NCBI RefSeq assembly: GCF_013368755.1
Contig: NC_049561.1
Coordinates: 2,604,001 to 2,668,000 of the forward strand
Origin: Talaromyces rugulosus
Lineage: Eukaryota > Ascomycota > Eurotiomycetes > Eurotiales > Trichocomaceae
Direction: 5' to 3'
DNA length: 64,000 bases
Position numbers and translations under genes: made by a program. Shown here one piece after another: positions 1 to 9,841 of the stretch; the first letter of the stretch is position 1; every line of letters starts with the position of its first letter. The notes beneath the pieces are model-generated. The model was not told where the DNA came from. It made no database searches and was given only the letters and a program-made list of their open reading frames with translations.

Positions 1-1
1 G

Positions 2-642
2 AATATCCCAGCTGCTTCGCTTGGAAAATTCGTCACGCTTGGAGTAATGCTCTCTCAGCCGCTTTCACGCGGAAGCGTTCATATGTGAGTGACTATTCAA
101 TCCCTTTCCCGTGTTAGAAAATTTGAGTGGCTCTTTATTCCTGATTGTTCACGCCTTATGCCATCGCAAAGTCTAGTTTGGCCATAGCTAACTAAAAGAA
201 TTCAAGTACCTCCGTCATTCCAGGAGACTCTCCAATCATTGATCCTAGTTACCTATCCAATCCTCTTGATGTGGAAGTCATAGCACGGCATTTGCTCGGC
301 GTCAAGAACCTAGCACAGTCACCCTACCTTGGGAAGCTGCTCGAACAGCCACTGAAGTTCCGTGACCCAGTTGCAGACTTCCAGGGAGACTTAGATGCCG
401 CAAAAAAGTATGCCCGGGATAATCTTATCTCTATGTGGCATTATACGGGGACCTGTTCCATGCTGCCCCGCGAGAGCGACGGGGTGGTGGATTCCAACTT
501 GAGGGTTTATGGTATCGAAGGATTGAGGATTGTCGATGCGAGTGCTATCCCGCTTATAAGCACTGCGAATCTGCAAGCCACTGTGTACGCATTTGCGGAA
601 AGGGCAGCGGACCTCATCAAGCGAGACTGGAAGAGTGAGTAA
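2..642 (+). CDS. GMC oxidoreductase, C-terminal part (5' end outside window)
   Basis: This is the 3' end of a glucose-methanol-choline family flavoenzyme (alcohol, aldehyde or aromatic alcohol oxidation using FAD). Exon 2-84 reads a segment ending GSVH; an intron at 85-206 (GTGAGT donor, GCTAAC branch at 187-192) joins to exon 207-642 and gives the usual GSVHI...IDPSYLSNPLD block. Further on the exon has the GMC C-terminal signature HYTGTCSM, followed by NLRVYGIEGLRIVDAS and the NLQATVYAFAE helix before a normal TAA stop. The histidine of HYTG is the usual catalytic base region. The FAD-binding N-terminus lies before the window, so whether the whole gene is intact is unknown. No broken codon is seen in the visible part. 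Confidence 0.85.
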
Positions 643-996
643 ATGAGGTCTCAGAAAATGTCTACCATCCACACACTCTGAAAAGACTTACACTTCTACT
701 ACTGCGATAATCGTGACATCTCATTTATCACTCCCTCGATGTAAAGAGGTTAAAACTCGTGATTAAGCGGCTATGATCCTGGTATTCCTCCAACCTCTCA
801 CTAGGTCAAACTTTTGCAAATTTTGATACAACCATCCAGTTACATTAGGGTTATAGTTAGACTTCATTGCCAAGTCATGTTCGGACCGGGACAGCCAAGA
901 TAAACATTTCACCGGCACCGAATCATATAATCCCCTATCCTGCACTCGAAAAATTAGGTTTCATTGTACCATCGTGACACATGTGACGCATTAAAT
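643..996. other. Intergenic, no gene seen
   Basis: This 354 bp, AT-rich stretch separates the GMC oxidoreductase 3' end from the kinase relic. I see no reading frame with family motifs and no RNA-gene-like structure. It presumably holds the oxidoreductase 3' UTR and the former promoter of the kinase relic. Confidence 0.5.
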
Positions 997-2594
997 ATGT
1001 CTAGCCTCCCTTTAATGAGGGGGAACACTATTTCCTTGGACGATGCTCTGACCGACGACGACAACATCCTGCACCGCTTAGACTATCCGCAGAAGCTGAA
1101 AGCCTTCTGTTCAGACCTTCTTACTCACCAACGTGACATTGAATCCTTGGTCTCGTTTCATCTTTGTGTGAAACAATGTCAGGTTGCCAACGAGGCTGAT
1201 TGGTTATTTGGAAGTTATAATGTTTGCATTCCGGCCTATATAGGTCGGCAAACAGAGGAACGTGTCCTTTTTCGTGTTCCGCTGCCTTTAAAAATTGGCG
1301 AAGAGACTTTCCCTGGGAAATACCAACGAGAAACTACGCTGTGAAGTCGCCACATATATTTGGATACGTGAGAATTGCCCAGATGTTCCAATACCTTTTC
1401 TCCATGGGTTCGCCTTTGGTAATGGACGAGCTGTAAGTAAGCCTGTTCTCTTGACTCGCTTTAGAAGGGCCACGACTAATTTTATCTCCTAGTTTGCTCT
1501 AGATAATTGCATGAATTTATTTACAAGATGGTGTTGGCACATTAAACGAACTCTACGATCATGGTTTGGGTACCCAAATACTTGTCCATTTGTCCGTACA
1601 AGGAACAACAGTGCAATCAAAACGGGATATATGATCATCAGCTTCGTTACGAGCGGGCATATGCTCTCAGATACCTGGGCAGAATATCTTCTGACGGACA
1701 AGACACGAAGACATACTCTTTTTAGTGATATCGCGAATATCATGATTACATTAAGTCGGATTCAATTTCCACGGATTGGATCGTTAAGTTTGGATGACGA
1801 TGGTTTGATAAAACTAACGAACCGTCCACTCACATTGCGACTCCAAACTTTAGAGAATGAAGGGATTCCAACGATACCTAGGAGCTCTACGTACTAGTGT
1901 GTCGAACCTTATATTCTGGACCTATTACACTGTCACGATAATCGCCTACATTATCAGCCTAATGCTATTCACGACCTTAATGACGGGCAGGAACAACTAG
2001 CCGCTTTGACCATGATGAAGGGTCTTTTGCCCCAATTCATTTCTTCCCAATATCGTGACGGTCCATTTATTCTTTCACTCACTGATCTTCATCCGAGTAA
2101 CATCTTTGTCGATAAAGATTGGCACATCACATCATTGATTGATTTGGAATGGGCCTGCATTTTCCCAATTGAACTACAAACACCACCCTATTGGTTGACT
2201 GGTAGACCTATCGATGATATTGAGGATGGAGAGCATCTTCAAAATTTTCAAAAAATCATGACTGAGTTCATAGATGCATTTGAAGAACAGGAAAAAAAGG
2301 AATTCCGTCCCTGTCCAGGCCGAGATCATGAGGAAATGCTGGGATAGAGGAAGTTTTTGGTATTTCCAAGCGCTTCACAGCCCGAAGGGTCTACTTCGTG
2401 TATTTAACGAGCATATTCAGCGCATCTTTTGCGAGGAACATTGCACCCAGCGAGTCTTTGACCGGACAGTCAGTCCATACTGGACCCCGAAGGCGGAAGA
2501 ATTCATCCAAGCCAAGCTGGGACAAGAGAAGGAGTATAAGGATCAAGTAAGGAAGCGATTCAGAGAAGATGACCAAACATACACTTTTGCGTAA
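997..2594 (+). pseudogene. Aminoglycoside-phosphotransferase-like kinase, degraded
   Basis: The conceptual protein belongs to the fungal APH/choline-kinase-like 'phosphotransferase enzyme' family (PF01636-type). From ATG 997 it reads SLDDALTDDDNILHRLDYP, SLVSFHLCVKQCQVA and FRVPLPLKIGEE, then shifts frame near 1315 to continue NTNEKLRCEVATYIWIRENC. A plausible intron lies at 1432-1493. The next exon contains WFGYPNTCPFV, an in-frame TAG at 1895-1897, and the kinase core LTDLHPSNIFVD and LIDLEWAC (catalytic Asp loop and metal-binding Asp). A second frameshift lies at the A-run 2292-2298, after which GSFWYFQALHSPKGL continues to 2594. Two frameshifts plus one stop make this a pseudogene. The family substrate is unknown; such genes commonly sit in accessory fungal regions. 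Confidence 0.8.
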
Positions 2595-4190
2595 TTTCAC
2601 CATGATGAACACGTCCAAGTCAATACCTATCTCTGGCTCCCTCTCTCACAGGTTGTAGCCTGAGCAAGCAATGGTGGGTTAAGAAAGGCATAGCCAATTG
2701 GGAACCACCTTTTCTTGCCCTGTTGCGGGGCGGCCCGTGCCGCGCCAATCACTGATAAACAACTCTATTCACGCAGTGTATGGGAGTTAGATACATGGTG
2801 CCGCAAATCACGTAGGCTGGCAATCTACTATTCTTGTTCTGGCTACTTCTTCCAAGGCAGCCCTGGTTCGACCTACGGGAACAACGTTCCAGCACTTTGT
2901 ATTATGAAGGGCCGGCCTTCAAACCCCCCAGTTATGCGCACTTTCCCCAAACTCCCCTCTGGGGTTACCGCCTCATTGCAACGAAACATCCTATTATCAA
3001 GATCGATGTCGCAGAAGTTATTTTAATCATAAATGTGCTTTTAAGGGCATATGATAAAGTGGGGCAATCTGGAAGCAATCTTGTTGAGGTCAAACTTTCT
3101 GATTCAAGCGTTGGTTCGGACGACTTCGATTCTTTTGAGCATTCTAAGATATTTTAGTTCCTCCACTCTATAAATCCACTCTATTCTTTTTTTTTGCCGG
3201 CCTGGAATCTTCGGAACACGAGGTGGCGGCGAGTGATGCAGACAACTGTCTCCCCAGGAAAAAAACGGAGGCTTGCAAAGAACGACCTGGGGCCTGAAAT
3301 TGTGAGAGAGTGGATGGACAACACTATTTCGTTCTTCTCAAAAAATATCAAGCTCTGTCTGGACGAAGATCCTGTAGCTCATACATTTGGCTATCTAAAC
3401 CGTATTAGCAATAGAAGCGAGGATCTCGATCTAGTCCGTCAAAGATTTTTGAAGTGACACTTCGTCGTCTTAGACAAAGATTGGCGTCTGAAAGACCCCG
3501 TTCGGGCCGTGTCGACCGTTTACCAGATTTTCATGCCTACTTGGGCCATACAGGACCGGCTAGTAGCAAACAAATTACAAAATAGCCCGATGAAGGAAGT
3601 AGATTGGATTCGATTTGTCGAGAAATTGAAGAGAGCCAGCCATGTGGCTACTCCCATTTAGGAAACCTATTCTATATCATCCCTCACCTATCAGTCTGCC
3701 ATGGACAAAAGTTTGAATATCCATGCAACATGGTTGACCTAGCTTGGGCGGTTAAATGCAAAACGGGCGCACCGTAACCAACCGCCAAAAGTCTGGGTAA
3801 TATGATTGGGCCATGGAGACATCATGTCAAATATCACTAATCCCGTTGCAGTCTAGGGTTAATTGACTGAGGATCTGGACCAACCTGTTTATATGGCCTG
3901 ACGGTAATTTTTATGTAAAAAGAATTAAATAGATTCTAGATTTATAATAATAATTATATATGAATAGTACATTAAGGATAGAACTAAGAAATTAGATCGT
4001 TTTGTAGATTTCTATGGATTGGCAGTAGCTCCATTCCTAATTGAGATTCCCTCAGACCCAACCCAATGTCCGTGTTGACACTCTCTCGCGCACTTTTACA
4101 GTAGATCATATTCCCCTGGACGCCATTCTACACGATTTTTTTCCGCTTCAATAGAAACATTGTCTCGGTGAATTTTTTCTATTGCGCAAA
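2595..4190. other. Long non-coding or relic stretch between two kinase relics
   Basis: About 1.6 kb with no recognisable gene. Overlapping frames at 2715-3026 and 2834-3157 lack known motifs and start mostly from non-standard codons. The 3194-3457 frame contains a segment around LDEDPVAHTFGYLNR that looks coding-like, and matching text continues past its stop in other frames to about 3660, so it may be a decayed gene of unknown family. A 9-nt T run lies at 3188-3196. The 3880-4190 part is AT-rich and probably the promoter side of the next kinase. Confidence 0.35.
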
Positions 4191-5645
4191 ATGATGTCGC
4201 GAATGTGTCCTGATGATGTGGCCTGGGAACAAGCAGAGGAAACAGCTGACGCCTGGTTGGCTCAGTTTCTTGATGTTGATATTTTAAGACCGATCGCCGA
4301 CTTCATCCTCAAGCATAACAGGGGGACTGCCACTGAGTTTGCAGTACTGAGAAAGGGATCCTATAATATCAGCCTGCGACTGACATATCGAAATTGTGCT
4401 GCTGTTCTACGGCTGTCGCAGCCCGGTGCCGTTTTATTCCCTGAAGAGAAAGTTGCGAATGAGGTCGCCGTGATGCGGTTTCTCATTGACTAGACACCGA
4501 TCCCTGTTCCGTTTGTCTTCCACTCCGGCACGAAGAACGACGGTCCCCTCGAGCTGAGCCCATTTATCATCATGGACTACATCGAACATGAGACAAAAAT
4601 GTACGACGCACTTAATACACCTGGTTGTCCGACAGAAGAACGTGGGATTTTAGACCCTAAAATCGATGAAGATAAGCTTCAGATGCTTTATGGACAGCTA
4701 GCAAGCATTTTACTTCAGCTCTCCGAACCTTCCTTGCCTCGCATCGGATCTCTCAGCCAGATTGACGAATTCACTTGGGATGTCACTCATCGGCCGTTGT
4801 CTATGAACATGAATGACCTTGTACGACGTGGAGGATTACCCCGATCAGCACTTTCGGAAGCGAAAGCTACGTTCACTACAGCCTCTTCGTATCTCGAGGC
4901 TCTCGCAGACCTTAACATTGATCATCTAATGCACCAGCGAAACGATGCTATTCAGTCGGCGGATGATTGCCGACGGAAATTTGTAGCGCGGAAGCTATTT
5001 CGTAAGCTTGCAAAGAGCAAGCAACTTATGAACCCATCGCTCAATAGAGGGCCTTTCAAAATCTGGTGCGATGATCTACGGCCGGCCAATGTGCTCTTGA
5101 ACGGAAGTTTACAGGTTGTTGGCGTGGTCGATTGGGAGTTTACGTACGCGGCGCCTGCTGAGTTTTCTCATGCGCCACCATGGTGGCTTTTGATTGAAAA
5201 ACCCGAATTATGGCCTCGAGGCATTGAAGATTGGTCAGAAATATTCGAACATCGCCTCAAGACATTTCTCAAAGCGATGAAAGCCTGTGAGGATGTGAAA
5301 ATCCAACAGGGTCGCTTGCAAGAAGATCAGCGGCTGTCAATACCGATGCAACGAAGTTGGGAGAGTGGGGATTTCTGGATCGTATATGCGGCCCTGAATA
5401 GCTTTGCTTTTGATATGATTTACTGGCAAAAAATTGACCCACGCTTTTTCGGATCCAGTCAGACAACCGACAAAGCGTGGGAGGAGAGATTGGATTTATT
5501 AGATGAAAAGGAAAAGTGTGAGATGGAAGAACTGGTGGCTCGAAAGCTGCATGAGATGGATAGCAGGGTTCTAGAGTGGGATCCGGATGATTACACGATA
5601 GAATTTCGTCAAAAGCTGAGGGAGACAAAAGAGAGGGCAACCTGA
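4191..5645 (+). pseudogene. Aminoglycoside-phosphotransferase-like kinase with one in-frame stop
   Basis: Single-exon, APH/choline-kinase-like protein (484 codons from ATG 4191). The frame is continuous from 4191 to 5645 except for one TAG at 4491-4493, between RFLID and TPIPVPFVFH. On both sides the text fits the family: FAVLRKGSYNISLRL with AAVLRLSQ (nucleotide-binding lobe), IIMDYIEHET (hinge), then KIWCDDLRPANVLL (catalytic Asp loop, with C replacing the commoner H/G context) and VGVVDWEFTYAAPAEF (metal Asp). The stop falls where family members usually carry Gln before Thr, so a CAG-to-TAG change would explain it. It could be a very young pseudogene, an allele, or a read-through gene. It is a distant paralogue of the kinase relic at 997-2594. 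Confidence 0.85.
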
Positions 5646-6374
5646 AGGGCACCGAACTCCTGTTTCTCGCTCGAACTCTCCAACTTAACCTCAAAAACTT
5701 TTAAGAAACAGCGAAGAAACTTGTCGTTTGCCAAAAAGCCAAGTCTCATAGGTGGTCTTGTCTACTACTACATGGACGCAAACTTTCTGCCACAAAAGGT
5801 GCACAGCAATCACTCACACAATACCCTTACCAATATATAGTCAGGCAATTATTATTATTCCGGTGATATAATAGCCTCCATATCCTAATAAATAAGCTGG
5901 ACAGCTCATAATATCTTTCATCAACTCAGTTTTGGCGGCGAAAGGACCTGATGATGCTGTGTGCAAATTACTAGATATCTCCTATCCAGACTAATCCATC
6001 CTCCGATCGTTGAAGGCCTTCTGCTACGTCCCAGTTACGATCGTTCGGTTGCTGATATCATACGGAAAGTATAGTCGGTACATTAGCTACATCCTCACTT
6101 ATCCAATGTATAGTCAAGACGAATATATCACTAGCACATGGTAGGCAATGAAGACTACGCATAACGAGGAAGATAGCCGCAATACAACAGTACTTCGAGT
6201 GATACCCCACTCATGTTATCATCATCTCCGCGCTGCCTCCAATGCTCCAACCCCACATTATAATAGCTTTATACCTTCAAGTAATCCCACTCAGCACGGG
6301 TTCTTTATCAGATATTAGACCCTTGCCATCAGGTCTCATATTAGGTTTTGCACGCTCCTTTCTTTCATCAAAAG
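5646..6374. other. Intergenic, promoter of the NmrA-like gene
   Basis: This 729 bp region has no supported gene. It is AT-rich (for example 5840-5900) and contains one TACCCCAC element at 6203-6210, listed separately. Nothing else is recognised. Confidence 0.5.
6203..6210. promoter_or_regulatory. TACCCCAC element upstream of NmrA-like gene
   Basis: One copy of the G-rich element (complement GTGGGGTA) lies 165 bp before the ATG at 6375. It is the leftmost copy of the motif shared by most promoters up to 56.6 kb. Binding by a C2H2 regulator is inferred only. Confidence 0.4.
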
Positions 6375-7367
6375 ATGTCTGCGTCCATGAAGAGCCAGCT
6401 GGTCGGTGTGATAGGCCCTGCTGGGTTTGGGGGTTCATACCTCTCCGTCGAGCTCATCCGACGGGGACACAAGGTCGTTGGAATCTCACGCAATCCTCAA
6501 TCCTTTGGCACACACCAAAGCTATACGCCCAGGTCGGTGGACATTGAGGCAGCGAGCATTGATGACCTAGCGACCTCATTTCGCGATCTTGAGGTCTTGG
6601 TTAGCGAATATGGACCTCACACGCAAGGAGCGGACGCACTTAAATACAGTAAGCAAGTACCTACCCTCACTATTAGATATTCTCTCACGTTATATCCTGC
6701 AGTGCCATATGTGGAGGTCGTCAGAAAACTCATTCTCGCTGTCAAACTGGCGAAAGTAGAGTACTTCGTGTTTGTGGGGGGAGCTGGCAGCCTTGTGGTT
6801 CCTGGAACCCACGAGTCTCTAGCTGATTACCCGAGTTTCTTCTCTGCCTACCGCCGACAGATGGCAATGAGTGAGGCCCACGTGCAGTATATGGAGGAGC
6901 GTCTTGGCCCCATCGGGGCTCCTCTACGATCGTACCGAAATGCTCGGCTCGCACAGAACTCCGGCACAAGTACGGCTGAAGACATTAAGACTATACAGAT
7001 GTACGAAGACAGTATCCGGAAGAATGATCGAGCGTCGGAATATATCAAGGCTGGGAGAGCGACTCTGTTGTTTTTTGAGGGCAATACTTCTTTTCCATGG
7101 ACGTTTGTCTCGCCCAGTCCTCTGTACCGGCCGGGTCGACGGACAGGAAGCTACCAGGTTACTGTTGACTACGTCCCGTTAAAGGGAGAACAACAGGGGG
7201 AGGATGCTTTGGATGGGAGGCTGACAGGCATATCAGCCGTGGACCTCGCAGTTGCGATTGTGAACGAGATTGAGAAGCCTCGGCTTATGCACAAGCACTG
7301 GACTGCCTCGGCTGACTTGTCTGATGATACATCGTATCCTAGCTACGTAACTGCGAAGGATATCTAG
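6375..7367 (+). CDS. NmrA-like / atypical SDR NAD(P)-binding protein
   Basis: Predicted 312 aa from exons 6375-6648 and 6703-7367. The 54-nt intron is a multiple of three and has no stop, but removing it restores the family text KYMPYVEVVRKLILAVK, which supports splicing. The N-terminus VIGPAGFGGSYLSVELIRRGHKVVGISRNP is a Rossmann dinucleotide-binding start of the NmrA/YwnB type (atypical SDR without the YxxxK pair). YFVFVGGAGSL and FPWTFVSPSPLYRPGRRTGSY match the middle and C-terminal parts. Proteins of this group act as NAD(P)H-dependent reductases or redox-sensing regulators; the substrate is unknown. The frame is intact, unlike its neighbours on both sides. Confidence 0.8.
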   Translation: MSASMKSQLVGVIGPAGFGGSYLSVELIRRGHKVVGISRNPQSFGTHQSYTPRSVDIEAASIDDLATSFRDLEVLVSEYGPHTQGADALKYSKQVPTLTIRYSLTLYPAVPYVEVVRKLILAVKLAKVEYFVFVGGAGSLVVPGTHESLADYPSFFSAYRRQMAMSEAHVQYMEERLGPIGAPLRSYRNARLAQNSGTSTAEDIKTIQMYEDSIRKNDRASEYIKAGRATLLFFEGNTSFPWTFVSPSPLYRPGRRTGSYQVTVDYVPLKGEQQGEDALDGRLTGISAVDLAVAIVNEIEKPRLMHKHWTASADLSDDTSYPSYVTAKDI

Positions 7368-7603
7368 TGCACAATCTCGGAATATAAGATTCGATACATC
7401 AAGTAGTCTATTGAGTGAACGGGGTTGATATACAGTACGCGGACGGTGTGATTACTCTGACAGGTCTGATGGGAAGCTACATGTAACATTGAAGTTTCCC
7501 GCCGTGATCAAAAGTAAACCAAGTATATAGGCACTACTCTCCGCAGAGTTTCTGTCAATAAAACAAGAAAGACAACAAAAAAGTAAATAGGTTCTCATCT
7601 TCA

Positions 7604-8021
7604 CTAGCTAGTTTGCGCCTTTTCCTCTATCTCCGCTAGGACCTTCTCCGCAATGCGGAACCCCTTCAGGCCAGCAGGTATACCGACATAAATAGCTACT
7701 TGGAGTAGTGCTTCCTGGATCTCAAGCTTAGATAAGCCATTGTTGACTCCACCATGTACATGGACTGCCAATTCAGCACCTCGCGCAAAGTATGCCGATG
7801 TTCAGCAACAACCTCTGTTTGCGTTCAAGGCCAGGTCGAGACCATACTGAGCCCCATCATGCCTCAGTGAATAGGTCCTGCATTGGCTGGTTGAAGGCAG
7901 AAGTGGAAGATAAGGATTGGTCTACGTAGATCTTGCTAGCGACTTCATAACACACTTTTAGACCCTTGTCGAAAAGCCGTTTATGGGCGTCGTCGAGAGC
8001 AGGGGAGATTTTGTTAGCTAT
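7604..8021 (-). pseudogene. Carboxymuconolactone decarboxylase-like relic
   Basis: On the minus strand the text reads ANKISPALDDAHKRLFDKG, KVCYEVASKIYVD, FNQPMQDLFTEA, then a TGA, WGSVWSRPGLERKQRLLLN, a frameshift, ARGAELAVHVHGGVNNGLSK and EIQEALLQVAIYVGIPAGLKGFRIAEKVL before TAG at 7604-7606. This is the carboxymuconolactone decarboxylase / AhpD-like fold (PF02627). The start position is ATA instead of ATG (8019-8021), the TGA replaces what is normally the Cys of a CWG segment, and the frame changes near 7800. Functional members decarboxylate gamma-carboxymuconolactone in aromatic ring-cleavage pathways or act as related peroxidase-like proteins. This copy is broken in at least three ways. 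Confidence 0.8.
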
Positions 8022-8167
8022 TTTTATGGATTACTTGATAGACGGGGTTAATAGGTAGAAGATGAAGTTGCTAGCTATAAAAGGTGATTATCCAGATGTC
8101 ACCTATTATTTATCTCCATGTCATGGGATGGAAAAATTACTACCATCAATTATTTGGTACGGTTGTT

Positions 8168-8197
8168 CCCCCACATACAACATTGAAATTCCCCCAC
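8168..8197. promoter_or_regulatory. Two CCCCCAC elements upstream of HIBADH-like gene
   Basis: CCCCCACA at 8168-8175 and CCCCCAC at 8191-8197 form a direct pair 87-116 bp before the ATG at 8284. They match the recurrent G-rich promoter element on the opposite strand. Confidence 0.45.
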
Positions 8198-8283
8198 CTG
8201 TTGGATACATGTCAGTGCTTATATGCCGCCTTATTCGCAAGTTATTAAAGAGTTGTCCGAATTAAGAAAGACAACGTCAAAAT

Positions 8284-9294
8284 ATGGCATCACCTGCGCT
8301 TGGATTCATTGGTTTGGGTGTCATGGGGTATCCCATGGCCGTGAACTTGCTGAAGAAACTTGAAACGAGAACTAAACTGCATGTGTACGACGTGTCTAGC
8401 CAAGTTCTGGACAATTTCGAACAAGAAGCTCCCAACTTGGTCTCCATTTGCTCAAGTGCGCGTGAAGTTACAGAAAGATCTGTACGTCCTAGCAAGGTGA
8501 CGATGATTAGCATGTAGGACTAACTATGGTTATAGGATGTTGTTTTCACGATTGTCCCGGAAGGAAAACACGTACGGGCCGTTTACCTTGACGAAGCTGA
8601 CGGAGTGCTATCTGTGGAAATTGATAACAAGATACTGGTTGACTGTTCCACAATCGATACAACGACATCAATCGATGTCCATGAGGCTATTTCGAAGAAA
8701 TCCGCCACTGCATCCTTCTATGACGCCCCCGTCTCTGGAGGCTCTCTAGGGGCAGCCGCTGCAACTTTGACATTTATGCTAGGTTGCAATTATGACGATC
8801 CAAATCTGCCGCTATTGAAAGGGCTGCTAGGAGCCATGGGGTCGTCTATTTTCCCCTGTGGTGGATTCTCCCTCGGCTTGACGGCGAAACTATGCAATAA
8901 TTACTGTTCCGGCCTCATTGCCATTGCCACAGCAGAGGCGTTCAATATCGGTATAAAGTCGGGGATGGACCCGTTGATGCTAGCTAGAGTTTTCACGACA
9001 AGCACGGCCCAGAGTACTATCAACGACAAGTGGAATCCGGTGCCAGGAGTATGCCCAAACTCTCCGGCTAGCAAGGACTATCAGGGTGGGTTCAAGGTGC
9101 CGTTAATGAAAAAGGATTTCAACCTTGCCGTGGAGATGGCGAAAAGGGTTGGTGCTCAGGTGCGTCTTGGAGAGTCTGGGCTGGCCGTCTATGAGGAGTC
9201 GAGCGAGGATGCGGAATGTCGAGATCGAGATTCCCGAGTGGTATTTCGTTATATTGGTGGCGACGAGGACTGGAAGGAGAAACTAGGGTTATAA
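8284..9294 (+). CDS. 3-hydroxyisobutyrate dehydrogenase-like (6PGDH NAD-binding) enzyme
   Basis: Predicted 318 aa from exons 8284-8481 and 8536-9294 (intron donor GTACGT, removing an in-frame TAG). The N-terminus GFIGLGVMGYPMAVNLLKK is the canonical beta-hydroxyacid dehydrogenase dinucleotide fold. DCSTIDTTTS, YDAPVSGG and GLTAKLCNNYCSG follow, the last carrying the catalytic Lys and the Asn of KxxxN. The family reversibly oxidises 3-hydroxy acids with NAD(P)+. The physiological substrate here is unknown, but the position beside a P450, an SDR and hydrolases suggests a step in processing a side chain or ring-cleavage product. A paralogue lies at 15589-16655 on the other strand. Confidence 0.85.
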
Positions 9295-9841
9295 CAGTAG
9301 TAGCCTGATTATAAACTGCTAGAACAGAATATAGCCTCTATAGGCCATAAATAAGAACCTTACCTTTCAAATGTTTGTTGTGACCTGGTGGTAACATACA
9401 TCAAAATGCAATGCGTATACTTCCAACACAAACTTGAAAATGCCTGTCCCTTAATGAAATATTCTTTTCTTTATAGGACATTCATACATGCACCACCGTG
9501 TTAAAAGATGTTACAATAATGTGGAGATGAATTTAATGATATATGCACAGCTCTTTGACGCAGTCTGGGTTGGCGTACAGTTCATCCAAATTGGCCTAGT
9601 GAGGCGACACTAGGAACGCTCGATGCTGATTTTTCTTCCATAATTTTCGACCAACACTCTATGCAGATGGAGAAGTTTTTGATGATAAAAAAATTATATA
9701 TCTCAGGTTGCTTATGTGGAGGTGGAGTATGTATAGATGTGGGGTGAACTAGGCTATTATATGAATCCTACAAGCATGGCGCCTTTCATCCAAAAGACAC
9801 CTCCTCAATTGTAAGGAAATTGTAACGTCTAAGTCGGAGCG
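9295..9841. other. Intergenic, promoter of the first P450
   Basis: The 547 bp between the HIBADH-like gene and the P450 show no gene. The only notable item is a TGTGGGGT element at 9738-9745. The region is AT-rich. Confidence 0.5.
9738..9745. promoter_or_regulatory. TGTGGGGT element upstream of P450
   Basis: A single copy lies 97-104 bp before the P450 start at 9842, a position similar to the copies at other cluster promoters. Confidence 0.45.
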
